From: Clostridia bacterium
GTDB taxonomy: Bacteria; Bacillota_A; Clostridia; Oscillospirales; Acutalibacteraceae
Direction of reading: 5' to 3'
DNA length: 34,273 nt
NCBI GenBank assembly: GCA_017549665.1
Contig: JAFYUD010000047.1
Location: forward strand, 1-34,273
The notes beneath the pieces were generated by a model that was not told the origin of the DNA, ran no database searches, and saw only the letters and a list, made by a program, of their open reading frames with translations. The stretch's first letter is position 1. Each line of letters opens with the position of its first letter. Below, piece by piece: positions 23,797 through 31,652 of the stretch. A program made the translations under genes and the position numbers.

Positions 23797-25782
23797 TCAG
23801 AATTTATCGGCAGCTCTTATGCGCAGAGCCATATCGGTTGCCTGCGGTCTGTCACCGATATAATATGTGCCGAATCTTGTAGCGGTAAATTCATATTCTT
23901 CGGAAAATTCACCGCTGATGGGGTTGAACCATTGATAGGTATATCTTCCGTTCGGAACGAGGCTTCCGATTGTACCCGTTTTTATTCCGCCGTAAAACTT
24001 GGTGTTTACATTCTGCGCAACGGTTTCATCGGTGAACGAATAGAAATAAATAACGATTTCGGTGTTATCTTCGTTGCCTGCATAAACATAATAAACATTG
24101 TTTGCGGGAACGAAATATGCCTTGTTGTCAAATCTGGGAATAAGATTATACCATTCTGTGTTTTCAAGGAAATCTCGCATATATCCGACCTGATATGAGC
24201 TCTCGTATTCGAGCGCATCCTGCCAGGTTGCATTGATTTTTTCTTCGCTCGTTATTGTGTCAACGCCGTCGGAGCTGTCGTTTTCTTCATCATAAACATT
24301 GAGGTAGCTCCAGGTATCGTGACCGCCCCAACCGTAACCGTACATGCCGTTAAGATACGCTGTCCAGCCCTGCATTCTTGAACCGAAGTTCTTTGTCCAG
24401 AGATAGCAATACTGGCCTTCATAATTGATTGCGGGTTTGCCTTGTGAGTTATACCAGCAGTCTTTTTCAATTCGGAAATCGCTTTGCTCTGTTTTGTCGG
24501 TGTGCCATTGAACGGCATAGAAATTGTGTGCTTTTATATCTCTGAAACAGGACGGCATTGCATCTTTGAAATAAACCTTGCAATTATCCGTTGCTCCCTC
24601 ACCGTTGCCGTAAACCGACGTTGAACCGACGTTTTCCATATGAGCAGAAAGCGGATGGTCATATGCATCGTGTTTTGCTAAATACTCCGCAACAAGCTTG
24701 TAAGGGTTGTTATCCAATCCCCATTCGGGATGGTTTGTTTCGCTCCAATAGAAATCATTGTCAACTTCCTGACCGAGTGTCCAGACAACGGGATAAGCTC
24801 CGTATCTTGCGACCCAGTAACGGCTGACTTTTTCAAGGTAAGCTTTTGCAGAATCAGACGGCTCATTGCCGTTGAAACCGCCGTTGTTTGAAATCAGGGG
24901 CTCAATAAAATAGGAGAAAAAAAACTGTGCATTTGCGTGAACGAACCCGTTTTCTGCAATGATGCGGAACTTTTCATCATAATCGGCAAGACCTGCTATA
25001 TCCTCTTCGGTTATGCCGTTTGTGAAATCAAACTTTGCTCCGATAGGCTCACTCTGATATACTGTGAAGCCTTGTGAAACACGCTTTTTGCATATTGTTT
25101 CAACCATATCAACCGTTTCATCGCCGAGGCTCCAATGAGTATCGCCGAGCCAGAAAAACGGTGTTCCGTCATCGTAAGTGAAATACTTTTTACCTGCATT
25201 TGTTGTTATAAAACCGTGCTTATAAATATCGTGTTCACCGCTGTATCCGGTGCAGATAACAGTACCTGTTCTGCCGTTAAGCGAAGTGTTTTCGGCATCC
25301 GTGCAGACGGTTTTGAAATACCAGTTACCTGCCGACGGACAAACAAAACGGATTTTCCATTCATTACCGCCGTCCCAGAAAGCGGGGATTTTATATAATC
25401 TGCCGTTGCCCCAAAGATGCAGTTCTACATCAACATCATTGAACGGGTTGGCATATGATTTTTCGCTCTCAAAAGCAATTTCGTTTGCAACCCATGTTTC
25501 TGCAGTCAATGTGTGTTTGGGATTCTCAATCGGTTCGCCGTTATATTCAATCCACGAGTGAGGATTTACCGCTGCAGGGGGTATAGCAGTTTCATCTGTG
25601 CCTTTGATGTTGTTGATCAATTTTGCAAAATAATTGATAACTAAGCCTGCGATTTCTTCCGCTGCATTTATTATTGCAGGTGTGCCTGCGTTTGTTCCGT
25701 CAGAAGCATAAGATGAGAGTGTAGCGGATAAAAATACCATTACAACACAAAGAAGCAATGAAATTTGTTTTTTAAATCTCAT
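23797..25782 (-). CDS. Secreted DUF5060/DUF4038 glycosidase (GH140-like)
   Basis: 661 residues. Signal peptide at 1-27 (RFKKQISLLLCVVMVFLSATLSSYA), a linker with a hydrophobic stretch (EEIAGLVINYFAKLINN), a DUF5060-type beta domain (about 80-165, WVANEIAFESEKSYANPFNDVDVELHLWG), then a DUF4038 TIM-barrel (about 185-530) with FWLGDTHWSL, DMVETICKKRVSQGFTVYQ and VVWTLGQEVDND, and a C-terminal beta domain (about 570-655, GRYTYQWFNPISGEF). Related enzymes include GH140 apiosidases and other pectin side-chain hydrolases; the substrate here is not certain. GGAGG precedes the ATG at 25782. It is an unusual nutrition gene for such a compact mobile element. Confidence 0.8.
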   Translation of the reverse strand: MRFKKQISLLLCVVMVFLSATLSSYASDGTNAGTPAIINAAEEIAGLVINYFAKLINNIKGTDETAIPPAAVNPHSWIEYNGEPIENPKHTLTAETWVANEIAFESEKSYANPFNDVDVELHLWGNGRLYKIPAFWDGGNEWKIRFVCPSAGNWYFKTVCTDAENTSLNGRTGTVICTGYSGEHDIYKHGFITTNAGKKYFTYDDGTPFFWLGDTHWSLGDETVDMVETICKKRVSQGFTVYQSEPIGAKFDFTNGITEEDIAGLADYDEKFRIIAENGFVHANAQFFFSYFIEPLISNNGGFNGNEPSDSAKAYLEKVSRYWVARYGAYPVVWTLGQEVDNDFYWSETNHPEWGLDNNPYKLVAEYLAKHDAYDHPLSAHMENVGSTSVYGNGEGATDNCKVYFKDAMPSCFRDIKAHNFYAVQWHTDKTEQSDFRIEKDCWYNSQGKPAINYEGQYCYLWTKNFGSRMQGWTAYLNGMYGYGWGGHDTWSYLNVYDEENDSSDGVDTITSEEKINATWQDALEYESSYQVGYMRDFLENTEWYNLIPRFDNKAYFVPANNVYYVYAGNEDNTEIVIYFYSFTDETVAQNVNTKFYGGIKTGTIGSLVPNGRYTYQWFNPISGEFSEEYEFTATRFGTYYIGDRPQATDMALRIRAADKF

Positions 25783-25815
25783 AATTACCTCCACAAATTC
25801 TTATTTGTTGAAAAG

Positions 25816-25844
25816 ATTATATCACATTCTTTTTGGTTATTCCA
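25816..25844 (-). promoter_or_regulatory. Promoter of the glycosidase gene
   Basis: On the minus strand a perfect TATAAT lies 17 nt from a weak -35 (TGGAAT), 33 nt before the start codon. It is divergent from the promoter of the peptidase gene. Confidence 0.5.
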
Positions 25845-25866
25845 CAGAAACTTTGTTTAGGACAGT

Positions 25867-25895
25867 TTGAATATTTTTTGAATCCGTGTTATTCT
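25867..25895 (+). promoter_or_regulatory. Promoter of the YgjP-like peptidase gene
   Basis: TTGAAT and TATTCT are separated by 17 nt, 27 nt before the start codon. Confidence 0.6.
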
Positions 25896-25922
25896 AAATG
25901 TAGGATTTTTTGAAAGGATGTG

Positions 25923-26495
25923 ATGCAGATGAAATTTGAAAACGCAGAAGTTTCTGTTATTAAAAACAAACGGAAAACAATTTCAATTCAGGTGAAACCG
26001 AATGAAGTTATCATCCGTGCGCCGATAAAAATGAAAGAAAAAGAAATTGAAAAATTCGTGGAGACAAAAAGGAACTGGATTGAAAAACATCTGCAATCGC
26101 TTTCGGAAAAGCAGAAACTTTTTGAAAATATCGAGCCGTATTCGGATGAAGAAATCAGAAGTTTTGTGAAACAAGCGAAAGAAATAATTCCGAAGAAAGT
26201 TGAATTTTATGCCGAGAAAATCGGTGTGACTTATAATAAAATTACTATCCGTTGCCAACGAACCCGTTGGGGAAGCTGCTCGTCAAAAGGCAATCTGAAT
26301 TTTAACTGTCTGCTTGTTTTGTTGCCTGATGAAATCATCGACAGCGTTATTGTTCACGAACTCTGTCACAGAAAACAGATGAATCATTCTGCAAAATTCT
26401 ATGCGGAAATCGAAAAAGTTTTTCCCGACTATAATCGTTGCCGTCAATGGCTTAAGCAGAACGGAAATAAATATATGAGCCGAATCCCGAAATAA
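25923..26495 (+). CDS. YgjP/DUF45-type zinc metallopeptidase
   Basis: 190 residues, cytoplasmic. The family core is complete: RTRWGSCSSKGNLNFNCLLVLLP (about 113-135), then VHELCHRKQMNHSAKFY with zinc ligands His145 and His149, Glu146 as base and His155 as third ligand. DUF45 proteins are often found beside restriction or other defence genes, but their target is unknown. The start is uncertain: ATG at 25923 is 4 nt and ATG at 25929 is 10 nt from AAAGGA, and a GTG at 25920 is possible. It ends in its own terminator, so it is transcribed apart from the modules that follow. Confidence 0.85.
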   Translation: MQMKFENAEVSVIKNKRKTISIQVKPNEVIIRAPIKMKEKEIEKFVETKRNWIEKHLQSLSEKQKLFENIEPYSDEEIRSFVKQAKEIIPKKVEFYAEKIGVTYNKITIRCQRTRWGSCSSKGNLNFNCLLVLLPDEIIDSVIVHELCHRKQMNHSAKFYAEIEKVFPDYNRCRQWLKQNGNKYMSRIPK

Positions 26496-26519
26496 ATCAA
26501 CGGGTTCCGGCTCTTTTTT
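26477..26519 (+). terminator. Terminator overlapping the peptidase gene end
   Basis: A long stem (26477-26489 with 26501-26513, GAGCCG.ATCCCG against CGGGTTCCGGCTC) is followed by TTTTTT. The left arm is inside the last codons of the peptidase gene. Confidence 0.8.
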
Positions 26520-26867
26520 ATTTGCAACACTAAATTGGCAAGCAAGGCAAATGTGAACACAAACACAAAAATTCATTTGCAATTTTATCTCGCTTGTTGG
26601 TGAAATATTTTCCCCAAACCCCTAACAAAATCGGAGAAGAATTTTCAAAAAATTCTCTCCGAGCAGCGCCACAGTGGCTTGAAATATTTTTGATAAGAGG
26701 GAGTTTTAAAGGACTTAATAGATATTATAATTGCATTAAAACAGTATCTGAAAATTAAATAGTGAAGAATTCTTTCAGTAAAATTTCTACAATATTTTAT
26801 ATTGTTTTATTTTTAAGATAATGTTATAATTTACAAAACATACTCCGTTTTTTTGAGTGAGGATTAC
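26520..26867. other. Non-coding gap upstream of the membrane/FRG module, with promoter
   Basis: No gene is visible. It contains a short dyad AGCGCCACAGTGGCT (26664-26678) and, at 26802-26830, a promoter for the next gene: TTGTTT and a perfect TATAAT separated by 17 nt, 37 nt before the start codon. Base composition becomes visibly richer in A and T from here to about 30600. Confidence 0.6.
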
Positions 26868-27650
26868 ATGAAAAGAATATTTGATAAATTATTTGAAAGC
26901 GGGATTGTTGCTTCAATCCTTCTTGGTTTGGCATACTTCTTTGCATACAATTATCAAAAAGGAATATTGGCATACTATGAGATTCCAGAAAAGTATATTG
27001 ATTTAAGTCTTGTTAGTATTATTGATGTTTTTTCGATATTACTTGTGTTTTTTATTGCTTGGTATGCTTTTCTTTTTGGTATAATTGATAACACACAAAA
27101 ACTTAAAAGCTATAAGGCAAAAGAGTTTATTACCGCTATAATGGTTTATGCAACATTATTGGTCTTAACGTTTGTTTTTATAGGATTTAATAAAGAATTT
27201 ATAATTCTGATGACAGTTTTATTTGCTGCATATATATCGTACAATTTAATAATTCCTTTATTACGATTTAAAAACAAAAAAGGATATTGTAAAAAATTCC
27301 TTTACAATATTGTATATGTTGAAAAAGCAGTTAGAAAAGAAAGAAAGTATCAAAAGGGCACTCATTTTTATCCGTACAAAAGAGTTGTTAATTCTGCGTT
27401 TTTGTGTGCGCTTTCAATTCTGATCATTGGACGATTTTTCTTTCTTGCTGGAAATAATTTTGTGGCTCAAAAGATTGAATATTTTGTTGCGAAAGATTAT
27501 TCAAATAAAATTGTTGCATACTATACCACGGAAAACTATGTACTAATGAACGAACAGGACGGAGTTTTATCAAAGGAATATTTGATTATATCAGCAGATG
27601 ATATAGGTACAATAGCGAAAGAACATATAGGCGCTTTGGTTTTGAAATGA
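26868..27650 (+). CDS. Unknown multi-pass membrane protein upstream of the FRG gene
   Basis: 260 residues with about five hydrophobic segments (near 10-27, 43-65, 85-104, 107-130 and 175-195), then a soluble C-terminus of about 60 residues rich in Lys and Tyr. The YQKGILAYYEIPEKYIDLSL segment after the first helix resembles short loops of unassigned membrane proteins that I have seen in accessory regions, but I cannot name a family. The ATG at 26868 has GTGAGG upstream. It is followed after 54 nt by the FRG gene in the same direction, probably one transcript. A role as membrane partner of the FRG protein is inference. Confidence 0.7.
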   Translation: MKRIFDKLFESGIVASILLGLAYFFAYNYQKGILAYYEIPEKYIDLSLVSIIDVFSILLVFFIAWYAFLFGIIDNTQKLKSYKAKEFITAIMVYATLLVLTFVFIGFNKEFIILMTVLFAAYISYNLIIPLLRFKNKKGYCKKFLYNIVYVEKAVRKERKYQKGTHFYPYKRVVNSAFLCALSILIIGRFFFLAGNNFVAQKIEYFVAKDYSNKIVAYYTTENYVLMNEQDGVLSKEYLIISADDIGTIAKEHIGALVLK

Positions 27651-27704
27651 TAATAATTCTTTTTTTCATTCAACCCTAAACAGTCTATGAGATGAGGCAT
27701 AAAT

Positions 27705-28517
27705 ATGAAAACATATTCTAGTGATTTGTGGGATAACATTTTCGAACCAGAAACTTTTGTTGAATTGATTGATTTAATTTTAAAGAAATTTAAGCCTGGT
27801 TTAAATGTTCGGTTTTGGCGCGGGCAAGCAAATATTTCATGGAAATTACAACCTTCAATTGTTAGAAAAATACAACTTGACGCCAATAGAAAAAATATAA
27901 AGTGCAAAGAACTGGATAAAAGCATTCTATACTGGGAAAATATTTTGCTTAACGAGGCAAAAAAGAATTTGCATCACTATGATGAGCGAGGCAGAAAACT
28001 CGGAGACATTGAACTTCTTGCTAAATTACAACATTATGGTGCTGCAACAAGATTGCTTGATTTTAGCAAGAATGTTTTAATTGCCTTGTGGTTTTGTGTA
28101 TCGGACAGAGAATATAAAGATAAAACAGGATTGTTACTTGGTATTGATACTGATATTGTATCTGGAATGGAAAATAAATTTGATTTTGATGAATCATATA
28201 ATCACTTTGTTGATTCTGTATGTGAATCTAACAATATTTGGTTAGTTGATTCGCCTGCAAATGTATCAAGAATTTCTTCGCAACATTCAGTTTTTCTTTG
28301 CAGTAAAAGTGTTAATAAAAAACATGGCACCTTTTTAGTTCCAGAAGAAGACAAATATAAAATCGTTATTGCGATTTCACCTGAACTAAAGGAAGAGAGC
28401 TTAGCTGTCTTGTCACAGCAATTTAATATTACACCTTTTACAATTTACCCTGATATCGAAGGATTTGCAAACGCTAATTCTTCAAAATGGGAATTAGCAG
28501 CATTTACTCGTTGGTAG
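27705..28517 (+). CDS. FRG-domain protein
   Basis: 270 residues, soluble. The FRG domain is clear: FWRGQANISWKLQPSIVRK (about 33-51; the name-giving [F/W]RG motif) and LLAKLQHYGAATRLLDFSKNVLIALWFCVSD (about 104-134). FRG domains occur in bacterial accessory regions, often with toxin or defence genes; the biochemical activity is not established. GAGG precedes the ATG by 7 nt. Lying between an unknown membrane protein and a restriction-modification pair, it is a plausible abortive-infection or toxin component, not proven. Confidence 0.85.
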   Translation: MKTYSSDLWDNIFEPETFVELIDLILKKFKPGLNVRFWRGQANISWKLQPSIVRKIQLDANRKNIKCKELDKSILYWENILLNEAKKNLHHYDERGRKLGDIELLAKLQHYGAATRLLDFSKNVLIALWFCVSDREYKDKTGLLLGIDTDIVSGMENKFDFDESYNHFVDSVCESNNIWLVDSPANVSRISSQHSVFLCSKSVNKKHGTFLVPEEDKYKIVIAISPELKEESLAVLSQQFNITPFTIYPDIEGFANANSSKWELAAFTRW

Positions 28518-28547
28518 AATATATATTCGGTTATAATGTCAAATATT

Positions 28548-28561
28548 TAGTATTAATACTA
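28548..28561. promoter_or_regulatory. Perfect 14-nt palindrome upstream of the methyltransferase
   Basis: TAGTATTAATACTA is its own reverse complement over all 14 nt. It lies 28 nt before the methyltransferase start and 10 nt after a TATAAT (28532-28537), so it falls around the transcription start expected from that box. It has the shape of an operator, although no small control-protein gene lies beside the R-M pair. Confidence 0.5.
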
Positions 28562-28589
28562 TGTTGCAATCAAAATTGGAGGAAATCAA

Positions 28590-29639
28590 ATGAATATCAT
28601 TAGCTTATTTAGCGGCTGCGGAGGACTAGATCTTGGTTTTGAAAAAGCAGGTTTTAAAATCCCTGTCGCTAATGAGTTTGATTCTACAATATTTCAGACT
28701 TTTAAAGAAAACCATCCAAACACTTATCTTATTGAAGGAGATATCAGAAAAGTTACAAAAGCAGATATTTCTCCTTTCATATCTGGTGAGGTCGATGGAA
28801 TTATAGGTGGTCCACCCTGTCAATCCTGGTCGGAAGCTGGTTCGTTGAAAGGTATAGAAGATGCTCGAGGTCAGCTTTTTTATGACTACATTCGAATACT
28901 TAAAGAAATTAATCCTAAATTTTTCTTGGCTGAAAATGTTAGTGGTATGTTAGCTAATAGACATTCCGAAGCTGTTAAAAACATTATATCAATGTTTGAA
29001 GAATGTGGATATGATGTAACAATAACTCTGGTCAACGCAAAAGATTACGGTGTTGCTCAAGAAAGAAAAAGAGTATTTTATATTGGATTTAGAAAAGATC
29101 TTTCTATTGATTTTAGATTTCCAAAAGGTTCTACAACGAATGACGATGATAAATTAACGCTTAGAAACATTATTTGGGATTTACAAGAAACTGCAATTCC
29201 TGCTTTAGAAAAGAATAAACATAACCCAAATTCTATTAATAACAACGAATATTTTACAGGCTCGTACTCCACCATTTTCATGAGTAGAAATCGAGTAAAG
29301 GGTTGGGATGAACAAGCATTTACTGTACAAGCATCTGGAAGACAGTGTCAATTACATCCGCAAGCTCCCAAAATGATAAAATATGGTCATAATGATTGCA
29401 GATTTGTTGAAGGAAAAGAACATCTATATAGACGAATGAGCGTAAGAGAAGTAGCTCGAGTTCAAGGATTTCCAGATGATTTTAAATTTATATATACTAA
29501 CATAGATAATGCTTATAAAATGATAGGTAATGCCGTTCCCGTGAATTTAGCTTATGAAATTGCAACAGCAATTAAACTTTTTTTAGAAGGAAAAGCTAAC
29601 GAAGTAGTAGGAATTGATCAGACTGGAGGTAATAATTAA
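28590..29639 (+). CDS. DNA (cytosine-5) methyltransferase of a HaeIII-type R-M system
   Basis: 349 residues, the compact length of single-domain C5 methyltransferases. Conserved motifs in order: [17 protein letters not shown] (I, SAM binding, 5-21), GGPPCQSWS with catalytic Cys77 (IV), ENVSGM with Glu115 (VI), [12 protein letters not shown] (VIII), then after the target-recognition region [15 protein letters not shown] (IX) and [10 protein letters not shown] (X). All are intact. GGAGG precedes the ATG. Its stop and the start of the endonuclease share one base (TAATG). From the partner, the likely target is GGCC, modified on a cytosine; the sequence alone does not prove the target. Confidence 0.93.
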   Translation: MNIISLFSGCGGLDLGFEKAGFKIPVANEFDSTIFQTFKENHPNTYLIEGDIRKVTKADISPFISGEVDGIIGGPPCQSWSEAGSLKGIEDARGQLFYDYIRILKEINPKFFLAENVSGMLANRHSEAVKNIISMFEECGYDVTITLVNAKDYGVAQERKRVFYIGFRKDLSIDFRFPKGSTTNDDDKLTLRNIIWDLQETAIPALEKNKHNPNSINNNEYFTGSYSTIFMSRNRVKGWDEQAFTVQASGRQCQLHPQAPKMIKYGHNDCRFVEGKEHLYRRMSVREVARVQGFPDDFKFIYTNIDNAYKMIGNAVPVNLAYEIATAIKLFLEGKANEVVGIDQTGGNN

Positions 29640-30604
29640 TGAGTACAAGTAGTAACGATCAAGGAAGAGCCTATGAATTTGCTTGGATAAACGCTTTGTA
29701 TGAAACACTTGACCCAATACGTAAAACTGGAATTGTTTGTAATTCAAGTTATGATGCAAATGAAAGAGCATGGAAAGCAATAAGTGCTGATAAACAGGAT
29801 TTATATATTGAATCCGCTTATGCTGCTGTAGATACTATTTTAGAGCTCGAGCCTTGTATGGAAGAAGATTATGGAGATACACTTCTTCTTGAATTTCAGA
29901 AAGACGAAGCTGGTGAATCAGGAGATGTTCGTGATATTGTAATTAGAAGAGATGACATCAACTGGGAAGTAGGATTAAGTATAAAACATAATCATTCTGC
30001 TGTTAAACATAGTAGATTGAGTCATGTTTTAGATTTTGGTAACGAATGGTATGGTATCCCTTGTAGCGAACAATATTGGATCGATATTGACCCCGTTTTT
30101 TCTATGCTTAATTTTGAAAAGAACAGAGGTACTAATTGGTCTGATTTAACTGACAAAGAAAACGATGTTTATGTCCCTATATTGAACGCCTTTTTAGATG
30201 AAGTTAACAGAGCATATTCAAACGATCCAAATGTCGCAATTAGAATGTTTGAATATTTGGTTGGCATTAAGGATTATCACAAAATTGTCAGTCATGATAA
30301 CAAGAGGTTGACTCTGATACATACATTTAATCTTCATGGTACATTAGGAAAACAAAGCAATGTTAAATTTTCTGCTTTTGATTTACCTATGGCTGACATT
30401 CCTACAGAGATACTTGCTATGAGATTCAAAAAAGGAAGCAAAACAACTGTTGAGATCTATATGGATAATGGTTGGGCATTTAGCTTTAGAATTCATAGTG
30501 CTAGTACTCGCATTCAACCCAGTTTGAAATTTGATGTACAGTTTATATCAACACCTCCTTCTGTTTTACATATTGAGTGTAAATGGAATAAAACAATTGG
30601 TTGA
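29639..30604 (+). CDS. HaeIII-family type II restriction endonuclease
   Basis: 321 residues. Similarity to the HaeIII endonuclease family is recognised by DQGRAYEFAWINAL at the N-terminus and by GDVRDIVIRRDDINWEVGLSIKHNHSAVKHSRLS (about 98-131), which holds the Asp and Glu/Lys expected of a metal-dependent nuclease site, followed by FGNEWYGIPCSEQYW. R.HaeIII cuts GGCC, so this target is predicted. GGAGG lies 9 nt before the ATG, inside the end of the methyltransferase gene; coupling ensures that methylase is made first. The gene appears full-length. A terminator follows at 30651. Confidence 0.88.
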   Translation: MSTSSNDQGRAYEFAWINALYETLDPIRKTGIVCNSSYDANERAWKAISADKQDLYIESAYAAVDTILELEPCMEEDYGDTLLLEFQKDEAGESGDVRDIVIRRDDINWEVGLSIKHNHSAVKHSRLSHVLDFGNEWYGIPCSEQYWIDIDPVFSMLNFEKNRGTNWSDLTDKENDVYVPILNAFLDEVNRAYSNDPNVAIRMFEYLVGIKDYHKIVSHDNKRLTLIHTFNLHGTLGKQSNVKFSAFDLPMADIPTEILAMRFKKGSKTTVEIYMDNGWAFSFRIHSASTRIQPSLKFDVQFISTPPSVLHIECKWNKTIG

Positions 30605-30650
30605 AATAGTGATTAATTTATATATGTACATTCTATCATAACGTATTTAA

Positions 30651-30683
30651 AAGGCAGGGACAAAAATCCCTGCCTTAATTTTA
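30651..30683. terminator. Bidirectional terminator between R-M genes and TnpV
   Basis: A perfect 10-bp stem AAGGCAGGGA/TCCCTGCCTT with a 6-nt loop, followed by AATTTTA on the plus strand and TTTTAAAT on the minus strand. Confidence 0.85.
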
Positions 30684-31034
30684 TCTGTAAACTATTTCGT
30701 TGAGAATGATTTCTTCGATGGCGCTGATGATATTATTCATTCTTCTGACCCATTCCATCTGGTTGGTTGCTTTGAGTTCTTCTGTTACGTCGTATCTTTC
30801 ACAATAGAGAGGAAGAAGAGTATCAAAGCGAATCTGTGCTTCGAAATCGATTTCATGAAGGTGGTCATCGAGCGTATCCCTTAAAAGGAATCTGTTCCAG
30901 AGTGCGGGACGGTGATTTTTGAGATAATCTTTTCTTATTCTGCCGTATTTTCCGATTGGTTTGTATTCTTTCTTCTTGAGTACAATGTCGGGGATAAAAT
31001 AATCTCCGTTTCTTGTGTACGTTATTTCAGTCAT
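30681..31034 (-). CDS. TnpV-like transposon-associated protein (second copy)
   Basis: 117 residues. It shares with the copy at 94-468 the DYFIPDIVL, IGKYGRIRKDYLKNH and VTEELKATNQMEWVRRMNNI blocks, with overall divergence that rules out a recent duplication. The ATG at 31034 has AAAGGA 8 nt upstream; a longer frame would overlap the preceding gene. It follows the DUF6809 gene with a single base between stop and start, so the pair is co-transcribed at the right end of the element. Function of the family is unknown. Confidence 0.8.
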   Translation of the reverse strand: MTEITYTRNGDYFIPDIVLKKKEYKPIGKYGRIRKDYLKNHRPALWNRFLLRDTLDDHLHEIDFEAQIRFDTLLPLYCERYDVTEELKATNQMEWVRRMNNIISAIEEIILNEIVYR

Positions 31035-31035
31035 T

Positions 31036-31314
31036 TCAATTATCCTTTCTTTCAACAAAAGTGTCGTATGTGAACCTTGCACCGAGTCTGAAGCCTGCTA
31101 TAAAGCTGTCTGCGTTGCAGATACTTAAGAATCTGATGTATGTATCAACGTAATCGTTAAACAGTTCTTTATCTTCATTGTTCAGAGTGTCAAACAGATG
31201 CTTTTCTTTTTGGGCGAGTTCGTTCAGACATTTCATAACTTTCGGTTTAAGTTCGGTTGTACATTCCTGAGGTTCGATATTTCCGTAATAAAATTCTTCA
31301 ATAAAGTCTGACAT
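31036..31314 (-). CDS. DUF6809-like small protein
   Basis: 92 residues. The N-terminal SDFIEEFYYGNIEPQE and the C-terminal SFIAGFRLGARFTYDTF blocks match DUF6809, a small family common in clostridial mobile elements and of unknown function. GGAGA precedes the ATG at 31314. The 18-nt element-wide repeat lies 23 nt upstream of the start, inside the probable promoter region, so this pair may be controlled together with the integrase. Confidence 0.75.
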   Translation of the reverse strand: MSDFIEEFYYGNIEPQECTTELKPKVMKCLNELAQKEKHLFDTLNNEDKELFNDYVDTYIRFLSICNADSFIAGFRLGARFTYDTFVERKDN

Positions 31315-31336
31315 TGTTATTCTCCAATTCAATATT

Positions 31337-31354
31337 TTACGGAATGATTGACTG
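31337..31354. repeat. 18-nt inverse repeat, copy at the right end
   Basis: TTACGGAATGATTGACTG is the exact reverse complement of 21822-21839, which covers the integrase transcription start. Confidence 0.75.
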
Positions 31355-31486
31355 AATAATCGTTAAAAAATTAGATTGTTTAAACTTAATGCACGCGGTT
31401 TTTGAACAAAAAACATAAAAGAAAAAATTGAATTTTTCAGAATGATGTGGTCGGCAAATTTTGAGAAGTGGCAGAAATTGTCATTC

Positions 31487-31518
31487 TTCTAACACGGCTT
31501 CTAACATCTTTCTAACAT
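31487..31518 (+). promoter_or_regulatory. Right cluster of TTCTAACA boxes (putative integrase arm sites)
   Basis: TTCTAACA at 31487, 31499 and 31510, spaced 12 and 11 nt, in the same orientation as the left cluster. The last box ends 135 nt before the attachment core. Confidence 0.7.
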
Positions 31519-31652
31519 TTGTACAAAATTTCTGCACAAGAAAAATAACGACATCTCAAAATCGTTCTGTTTTTGTTCGATTTGCACAAATAAGCAAACT
31601 GTATAACACAAGATAACAGCAAATAGCACTAATTATAATTCTTTTAGAGAAA

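Larger units (their letters stand above)
31315..31652. other. Non-coding right end of the tRNA-Trp element
   Basis: No gene is visible. It holds the 18-nt repeat (31337-31354), an AT-rich hairpin GAAAAA/TTTTTC (31423-31440), the right TTCTAACA cluster (31487-31518) and about 130 nt of AT-rich sequence up to the attachment core. Confidence 0.7.

Noticed and set aside
25923..30604. Type I restriction locus, suggested by the YgjP-like peptidase
   Set aside because: Such peptidases often lie beside type I systems, but no hsdR, hsdM or hsdS is present. The R-M pair is type II, and the peptidase has its own promoter and terminator.
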